NCBI GenBank assembly: GCA_964640725.1
Contig: CAZXIJ010000069.1
Coordinates: forward strand, 1-6,036
Direction: 5' to 3'
Source of the DNA: CALHVX01 sp964640725
Lineage (GTDB): Bacteria; Pseudomonadota; Gammaproteobacteria; Pseudomonadales; Azotimanducaceae
Length of the DNA: 6,036 nucleotides
The notes below the pieces were generated by a model. That model was given only the letters and a program-made list of their open reading frames with translations, was not told where the DNA came from and ran no database searches. The translations under genes and the position numbers were made by a program. Shown here piece by piece: positions 1 to 6,036 of the stretch (within the stretch, counting starts at the first letter, position 1; each line of letters opens with the position of its first letter).

Positions 1-44
1 TTGCCTGGAAGGATGTCTGCAACATGGTGGTAACCGAAAGTTGA
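1..44 (+). CDS. Possible 3' end of a plus-strand gene
   Basis: Reading from base 3, the plus strand gives AWKDVCNMVVTES and then a TGA at 42-44. The peptide has a natural-looking composition for a protein C-terminus, but 13 residues are too few to identify a family. The other two plus frames also stay open for a short way (stops at 31-33 and 68-70), so the frame choice is a judgement. If real, this gene would converge on the minus-strand permease gene, with about 270 bases between their ends. No clear terminator follows it. The function cannot be stated. Confidence 0.2.
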   Translation, partial: AWKDVCNMVVTES

Positions 45-314
45 GAGCGGGCGCCTGCGGCCGGTTATGAGAAGCCCGTCACACTTTCACGGTGCGTTCG
101 CTTGTCCTTCACACAGCGGCGGACCTTCGTTACCGTCACTGCGTCACGCTCAAGAGCTGCGGGCGCACGGAGACGAGTACGTCAACGCAGCCGTCCTGGG
201 GCGAGTGGTTTGAGTGGCTTCGCGATCAGGCTGAGAAACACAAGGGCGGCGAGGTGCCAGCACACGTGCAGCACCGCGATTGGCAGGTCTGATTGCCGGG
301 GCGCCTCCGACGTG
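45..314. other. 270-bp stretch with no supportable gene
   Basis: This stretch lies downstream of the permease gene. It holds several short overlapping open frames, none convincing. A plus-strand frame from a GTG at 92 to 294 ends in a hydrophilic segment containing WGEWFEWLRDQ. A plus frame from the ATG at 67 to 213 encodes 48 residues. The minus frame ending at 182 contains one hydrophobic stretch (LHVCWHLAALVFLSLIA, roughly 228-278) that could be a membrane segment. None has a good ribosome binding site, and the plus and minus readings are complements of the same bases. It may be plain intergenic DNA or the relic of a small gene. I see no tRNA, terminator with a U-tract, or insertion-sequence end. 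Confidence 0.5.
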
Positions 315-1646
315 TCAGTTGCGCCGGCCCAGAATATTGAACAGCGCGTTAAGCAGCACTGCAGAGACGCCGGCCAGGGCGATGGCGTTGCCGAGGGCGA
401 TCTTGACACTGTCGCCAAAACCGTCAAAGAACAGCGGGTTGGCGATCACCAGCAGCGACAGGCCGAGGCTGACACTGACGACCACCAGGTTGCGGTTGTC
501 TTCCAGGTCGACCTGCTTGAGCGTGTGCATGCCCGTTACGGCGATGCTGCCGAACATGACCAGGGCGCAGCCGCCGAGCACCGGCGCGGGAATGATGGAC
601 ACCAGCGCGGCGAGCTTGGGCACCAGGCCCAGGCCGATCATAAATAGCGCAGCGGTCGCCACGACCCAGCGGCTGCGCACGCCAGATATCCGCAGCACGC
701 CGGTGTTCTGCGAGAACGTGGTGAACGGAAAGGAGTTCATCAGCCCGCCCAGCATCGTGCCCAGCCCTTCGGCACGAATCCCGGCGGCGATGTCCCGGGG
801 CTGTACGGGTTTATGGCAGACCTCGCCAATGGCCAGGTAGTCTCCGGTCGACTCAACCATAGTGACCAACATCACCAGCAGCATCGCGATGCAGGCTGAA
901 GCCGGAAAAGTTGGCGCGCCGAATGCAAGGGGCGTCACCAGATGGAACCAGGGCGCACTCGCGACCGCGTCCAGCTGTACCTGCCCGAGCGCCGCTGCCA
1001 GCGCGGTCCCCAGTGCCAACCCAACGAGAATCGCCGAGCGGGCAAGCAGGTTGTGGCCAAAGCGCATGACCAGCAACACAACGGCGAGGGAGGCGAATGC
1101 CAGCACCATGTCGGTGCCGGCAACAGGCTGCGCCCCGGGGGCGTTGCCGCCGCTCATCCACATGATGGCGACCGGCAGCAGCGACAGGCCGATTGCCGTT
1201 ATGACAGTGCCCGTGACCACCGGGGGGAACAGCACGAGAATGCGACTCCACAGCCCGGCGCTCAGGAAAGCGGCCAGGCCGGCGATCAGCGTCGCTCCGA
1301 ACACTGCGTTCAGCCCGTGCACGGAGCCGATGAGTATGAGTGCCGGCACCGCCGCGATGGTGGTGCCCTGAACCACCGGCAAGCGAATGCCGATGTGGTT
1401 GCCCATACCCAGGCACTGGATCAGCGTGCAGATGCCGCTGGTGACCAGCGCTGCCCCAATCAGGGTCGTCAGCGTGTCGGCAGGCAGGGACAGGGCGCCA
1501 GCAAGGACCAGCGGCGTAACCACGAGGCTGGCGTAGGCGGAGAGCAAATGTTGCAGCGACAGCGCGACCGTGGGGCCGACGGGCAATATCTCGTCGACCG
1601 GGGAGGGCAGATCAGGCATGAGGCTTCTGGCGGGTTCGGTGTTCAT
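315..1646 (-). CDS. NCS2-family nucleobase permease, xanthine/urate type
   Basis: This 443-residue inner-membrane protein belongs to the nucleobase:cation symporter-2 (nucleobase-ascorbate transporter) family, which imports purines or pyrimidines with H+ or Na+. Length is usual for the family, and hydrophobic segments run along nearly the whole chain. Family marks visible: the first-helix Gln-His pair at Q32-H33 (LQHLLSAY); GIRLPVVQGTT at 86-96; the helix-8 acidic residue E265 in MVESTGDYLAIG; and the family signature starting Q313-N314 in FSQNTGVLRISGVRSR, with Ser321 where Thr is usual. The QN form of the signature and the VESTGD motif resemble xanthine/urate carriers more than uracil carriers; the actual substrate is inference. 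The ATG at 1646 is chosen because the frame remains open upstream only by overlapping the amidohydrolase gene, and this start sits 19 bp after that gene's stop. It has only a weak GGAA upstream. The gene is last in the likely three-gene operon. An alternative start is the ATG at 1619. Confidence 0.9.
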   Translation of the reverse strand: MNTEPARSLMPDLPSPVDEILPVGPTVALSLQHLLSAYASLVVTPLVLAGALSLPADTLTTLIGAALVTSGICTLIQCLGMGNHIGIRLPVVQGTTIAAVPALILIGSVHGLNAVFGATLIAGLAAFLSAGLWSRILVLFPPVVTGTVITAIGLSLLPVAIMWMSGGNAPGAQPVAGTDMVLAFASLAVVLLVMRFGHNLLARSAILVGLALGTALAAALGQVQLDAVASAPWFHLVTPLAFGAPTFPASACIAMLLVMLVTMVESTGDYLAIGEVCHKPVQPRDIAAGIRAEGLGTMLGGLMNSFPFTTFSQNTGVLRISGVRSRWVVATAALFMIGLGLVPKLAALVSIIPAPVLGGCALVMFGSIAVTGMHTLKQVDLEDNRNLVVVSVSLGLSLLVIANPLFFDGFGDSVKIALGNAIALAGVSAVLLNALFNILGRRN

Positions 1647-1665
1647 GGTTTCCGGCGGCTGCGGC

Positions 1666-3042
1666 TCAATCGCCATCGACGGGGCTGACGGCGCCCTGGT
1701 CATGGTCCGCAAGCCAGGCAGCGCGGCGCTGGAACAGGTCCGGCACGCTGGCCTGCGCAGTCCGGCGAATGTCGCCGAGATCTGCCGTGCGAAGCGTGCC
1801 GTCCTGCACACACAGCTGGCCGTCGCACACGACCATGGACACGTCGCCCCCCTGCACTGCGTACACGAGGTTGTGATGCACGTTCAGAGACTCGCCGGTC
1901 AGCAGCGGGGTCATGCGCGGGGTGTCGGTTCGGACCGCGATAAAGTCCGCCTTCTTGCCCGGTTCCAGGCTGCCGATCTGGTCTGCGAGGCCAAGGGCCC
2001 GGGCGCCCTCGATGGTCGCCATGCGCAGCACCTGCCAGGCATCGGCCGCCGTCGCGTCGTCTTCTCGCAGCTTGCCGAGCAGCGAAGCGAACTTCATCTC
2101 TTCGAACAGGTCCAGGTTGTTGTTTTCCTTCTCGCCGTCACTGCCCAGGCCGACAGCAACCCCGGCGGCGATCATGCTCGAGACCGGCGCCATGCCGCTC
2201 ACCAGCTTCATGTTGCTGGTGGGGTTGTGGGCGACGCCCACGCCTTTGCGGGCCATGAGCGCGATCTCGCTGTCGTCCAGCCAGACACAGTGCGCGAACA
2301 GGGCCTGGGGCAGATCCAGAAAGCCGAAGCGCTCCATGGCGTGCACGGGCCGCAGCCCGTAGCGCTGCTGCAGCTCGCGCACTTCGGCCTGAGACTCCCC
2401 GACGTGGGTGTGCAGCCCCACCTGATGCCGGTCCGCCATGGCGACGGCGCGGCCCCAGGCGTCCTCGGTAAAGTAGAACAGGTGCTCCATGCCGACCCAG
2501 GGCATGATCCGGCCGTTGGCTTTGCCGGCCCAGCGCTCGATCAGCGCTTCGTTGTCGTCCAGGGTGTCGAAGTAGTCGTAGTCCGGGTGCTCGCCGACGT
2601 AAGGCACCAGCACCGCGCGATTGCCCAGCTGGCGGGCGGCCTGCGCGCTGCCGTCCAGGTAGCGCCACATATCGACGACGGTCGTGGTGCCCGACAGCAA
2701 TGCTTCGGCGTAGCACAGCCAGGAGGCGGCCTCTGCATCGGCGGGGGTCAGCACGCGGTGCATCGGGTCGATGTACAGGCGCAGCCAGTCCCAGAGTTTC
2801 CGGCCTTCGGCGGTCCCGCGCAGCAGGCCGGAATGCATGTGGGCGTTCACCAGCCCGGGCATGAGCAAGCGATCCGGCAAGCAAGTCTCGGTCGCCTGCG
2901 GATGTTGCTGCATCAATTCGGTGCGTGGCCCGACGGCGATGAGCTGGTCACCATCGACCACGAGGGCGCCGTCTTCGAGCAGGGTGGCGTCCGGCGCCAT
3001 CGTCAATACCCAGGGCGCGGAGTAAAGCTGCACTTGGTTCAT
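1666..3042 (-). CDS. ATZ/TRZ-type amidohydrolase (nucleobase or nucleoside deaminase-like)
   Basis: This 458-residue cytoplasmic metal-dependent hydrolase of the amidohydrolase superfamily (COG0402: MTA/SAH deaminases, AtzB/TrzN, guanine and cytosine deaminases) removes amino or chloro groups from heterocycles. Numbering from MNQVQ as residue 1, the N-terminal beta part precedes PGLVNAHMHSG with metal ligands H68 and H70. The third ligand H213 and catalytic E216 are in GLHTHVGES. H251 is in FAHCVWL, and the fourth ligand D302 is in LGSDGEKENNNLD. The C-terminal LEPGKKADFI (359-368) is the usual return to the small beta domain. All catalytic residues are intact and the length is normal. Metal roles are by analogy with the Thermotoga MTA/SAH deaminase TM0936. 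The start is uncertain: the ATG at 3042 has GGGAG directly against it, whereas a GTG at 3033 has the same GGGAG at 9-nt spacing; a GTG at 3078 is less likely. It lies 54 bp after the metallo-hydrolase gene and 19 bp before the permease gene. Substrate unknown; the adjacent NCS2 permease favours a purine-like base. Confidence 0.9.
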   Translation of the reverse strand: MNQVQLYSAPWVLTMAPDATLLEDGALVVDGDQLIAVGPRTELMQQHPQATETCLPDRLLMPGLVNAHMHSGLLRGTAEGRKLWDWLRLYIDPMHRVLTPADAEAASWLCYAEALLSGTTTVVDMWRYLDGSAQAARQLGNRAVLVPYVGEHPDYDYFDTLDDNEALIERWAGKANGRIMPWVGMEHLFYFTEDAWGRAVAMADRHQVGLHTHVGESQAEVRELQQRYGLRPVHAMERFGFLDLPQALFAHCVWLDDSEIALMARKGVGVAHNPTSNMKLVSGMAPVSSMIAAGVAVGLGSDGEKENNNLDLFEEMKFASLLGKLREDDATAADAWQVLRMATIEGARALGLADQIGSLEPGKKADFIAVRTDTPRMTPLLTGESLNVHHNLVYAVQGGDVSMVVCDGQLCVQDGTLRTADLGDIRRTAQASVPDLFQRRAAWLADHDQGAVSPVDGD

Positions 3043-3096
3043 CTCCCGGGGCGGACAGGATCGCGGTGCCCCGCGCACAACTCTAGCATCAGCGCG

Positions 3097-4017
3097 TCAT
3101 GATTCGCTGCCCTGCGCCTGCAGCGCCGCCTTGAAGTCGGCCTCGGCCCGGCGAATGAACACCTCGAACTCTCCGGGCTTCACAAAGGCCAGGGCATCGC
3201 CGGCTTGCTGTCGCTTGCGCTTGGCAGGCAGCTCGTAAAACTCTGCGTGGTTGGACAGAAACACGTCCGGCTGCCAGTCCCGCACCCGCTCGAAGGTGCG
3301 ACGGTAGTCGTCGACAATACCCGGATACTGCGGCGGGCCTGTCAGCCGGTTGGCGGCAACGGAAGCGGAGCAAAACACCAGCACGGTGTAGGGCTTGTCG
3401 TGTTCTTCCACCGTTAGCTTCCAGGACGTGCAGCCCCGGGTGTGACCTGGAGTGTGTTGGGCGGTGAGAGTCACATCGCCCAGACGTACCGCTTCGCCGT
3501 CGGCAACCGTCTGATCGACAGCAACCGGCGGCGCGTTGAACAGGGGCCGATCCTCGAAACCCAGGTAGAAACCGCCCTCCAGCGCGGAGCGATCCCCTTC
3601 GTGGGCATACAGGCGGGCACCGCTCAGGGCTTTCAGTTCTGCCAGCCCGCCGGAGTGATCGAAGTGCGCGTGCGTGTTGAGCAGAATGCGGATATCTGCC
3701 GGGTCGTAGCCCAGGGCGCGAATGTTATCGGCGGCGATGGCGGCGGTTTCCGGCAGGCCGCCGTCAATCACCAGATGGCCTTCAGGGGTCGGGATGAAAA
3801 AGATCGACAGGCCGCGGGAGCCCACGGAATGAATGGGCCCGATGACGCGAAAGGGCTCGGCGGGCTCGTACCAGGACGGAAACTGCGCGCGCAGCGCCGC
3901 GATAGACGGGGGGGATGCGTCCGCTCTCTCCCTGGCCTTCGTCTCGGCGGCGTTCGTGCAGCCGGCCTGCCCGAGCGCCAGGGCCAGCAGAGCCGTGATG
4001 ATTGGCCATGGCTTCAT
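3097..4017 (-). CDS. Subclass B3 metallo-beta-lactamase-fold hydrolase, exported
   Basis: This 306-residue di-zinc hydrolase resembles subclass B3 beta-lactamases (L1-like), which open the beta-lactam ring in the periplasm. The first 20 residues form a signal peptide (MKPWPIITALLALALGQAGC). Cys20 makes a lipoprotein plausible, but the -3 residue is Gln rather than the usual Leu, so ordinary signal peptidase cleavage is possible. Zinc motif NTHAHFDH gives H116, H118, D120 and H121, followed by H192 in TPGHTRGCTSW and H257 in FLSNHAEFY. The H116/H118 with H121 pattern and the absence of a zinc-ligand Cys indicate B3 rather than B1 or B2. Other B3-like stretches are GSRGLSIFFI (67-76), PPQYPGIVDDYRRTF (228-242) and the helical tail. 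The ATG at 4017 is preceded by GAAGG at 9-nt spacing. It is the first gene of the likely operon and is divergent from the monooxygenase gene. Whether its natural substrate is a beta-lactam or another cyclic amide or lactone cannot be told from sequence. Confidence 0.9.
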   Translation of the reverse strand: MKPWPIITALLALALGQAGCTNAAETKARERADASPPSIAALRAQFPSWYEPAEPFRVIGPIHSVGSRGLSIFFIPTPEGHLVIDGGLPETAAIAADNIRALGYDPADIRILLNTHAHFDHSGGLAELKALSGARLYAHEGDRSALEGGFYLGFEDRPLFNAPPVAVDQTVADGEAVRLGDVTLTAQHTPGHTRGCTSWKLTVEEHDKPYTVLVFCSASVAANRLTGPPQYPGIVDDYRRTFERVRDWQPDVFLSNHAEFYELPAKRKRQQAGDALAFVKPGEFEVFIRRAEADFKAALQAQGSES

Positions 4018-4130
4018 GGGGTTGCGCCTTCGCGTATTCGGGCGTTCAGCAAAGCACCGCCAGGGGAGGAGGGCAACACCAGGCTGACGCTCAGTCGGGG
4101 TAAACTGGTGGTGATCACTGCGGAGGCCCC
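4018..4130. promoter_or_regulatory. Divergent intergenic region with an 8-bp palindrome
   Basis: These 113 bases separate the starts of the minus-strand operon and the plus-strand monooxygenase gene, so promoters for both directions are expected here by position. I see no convincing sigma-70 pair on either strand: TAAACT at 4101-4106 could be a weak -10 for the plus gene but lacks a good -35. Two symmetric elements stand out. One is a perfect palindrome GTGATCAC at 4111-4118, 12 nt before the plus ATG. The other is an inverted pair, CACCAG at 4077-4082 and CTGGTG at 4105-4110. Either might be an operator; no regulator gene lies in the window. Confidence 0.4.
4122..4126 (+). promoter_or_regulatory. 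Ribosome binding site of the monooxygenase gene
   Basis: GGAGG lies four bases before the ATG at 4131. The spacing is short but the match to the anti-Shine-Dalgarno sequence is strong. It supports this start, as does the start of a typical N-terminal extension immediately after it. Confidence 0.6.
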
Positions 4131-5960
<1,830 letters not shown>

Positions 5961-5966
<6 letters not shown>

Positions 5967-6036
5967 CGAGAGCTAGCGCACCGCTAGCGAGAGCTAGCGC
6001 ACCGCTAGCGAGAGCTAGCGCACCGCTAGCGAGAGC
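5961..6036. repeat. 21-bp tandem repeat of perfect hairpins
   Basis: There are 3.6 identical copies (5961-5981, 5982-6002, 6003-6023, then 13 bases of a fourth cut by the window edge). Each unit reads as arm CGCTAGC, loop GAGA, arm GCTAGCG, spacer CAC. The arms are perfect complements, giving a 7-bp stem with a GNRA-type tetraloop on the plus strand. In the first copy the flanking TG and CA extend the stem to 9 bp (5959-5980). The arms can also pair across the spacer (GCTAGCG, CAC, CGCTAGC), so two alternative folding registers exist, and the core GCTAGC is itself palindromic. There is no variable spacer, so it is not a CRISPR array, and no U-tract is visible. The first copy contains the stop codon of the monooxygenase gene. 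Function is unknown; transcript-end protection, transcription stop or a replication-slippage repeat are all possible. Confidence 0.95.

Noticed and set aside
1..25. Minus-strand gene starting at an ATG at 25 and leaving the window on the left
   Set aside because: Only eight codons are visible (MLQTSFQA) and no Shine-Dalgarno sequence precedes it.
49..80. Terminator after the possible gene end at 44
   Set aside because: Only short complementary arms (CGGGC and GCCCG) with a long loop and no T-run.
295..328. Inverted repeat (GCCGGGGCGC with GCGCCGGC) around the permease stop codon as a terminator
   Set aside because: The stem is interrupted by a 2-nt bulge, the loop is about 16 nt and contains the stop codon, and no U-tract follows on the minus strand.
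3043..3096. Internal promoter or hairpin between the B3 and amidohydrolase genes
   Set aside because: No -35/-10 pair seen; the GGGGC/GCCCC arms are only 5 bp with a long loop.
1570..3102. 510-codon plus-strand open frame opposite the amidohydrolase and part of the permease gene
   Set aside because: It is antisense to a gene with intact catalytic motifs; its translation is low-complexity in His, Gln, Val and Arg and has no domain. Such frames are common opposite GC-rich genes.

Overview
The window is GC-rich chromosomal DNA, probably from a proteobacterium. The best guess is an environmental or marine gammaproteobacterium, because class B3 metallo-beta-lactamases, ATZ/TRZ amidohydrolases and long Baeyer-Villiger monooxygenases often occur together in such genomes. 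That assignment is inference from gene content and base composition; no taxonomic marker gene is present.

Layout from left to right. Bases 1-44 may hold the last 13 codons of a plus-strand gene. Bases 45-314 contain no gene I can support. Three minus-strand genes follow, read from right to left as a likely operon. The first is a secreted or lipid-anchored subclass B3 metallo-beta-lactamase-fold hydrolase (4017 to 3097). The second is a metal-dependent amidohydrolase/deaminase of the ATZ/TRZ-MTA/SAH deaminase group (3042 to 1666). The third is an NCS2 nucleobase permease of the xanthine/urate type (1646 to 315). A 113-bp divergent intergenic region (4018-4130) separates this operon from a plus-strand FAD- and NADPH-dependent Baeyer-Villiger monooxygenase of the long, N-terminally extended kind (4131-5966).

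The last 76 bases (5961-6036) are a perfect 21-bp tandem repeat that starts inside the final codons of the monooxygenase and runs off the window. Each unit is a 7-bp perfect hairpin with a GAGA loop followed by a CAC spacer. This is the least ordinary feature in the window.

How the genes may work together: the permease and amidohydrolase, 19 bp apart, suggest uptake and deamination of a purine-like or other nitrogen heterocycle. The B3 enzyme, expected outside the cytoplasm, leads the operon. It could be a true beta-lactamase, or it could open a lactam or lactone ring in the same catabolic route. The monooxygenase would convert a ketone into an ester or lactone and may be an unrelated catabolic gene that only shares the promoter region. 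No defence system, RNA gene or CRISPR array is visible.
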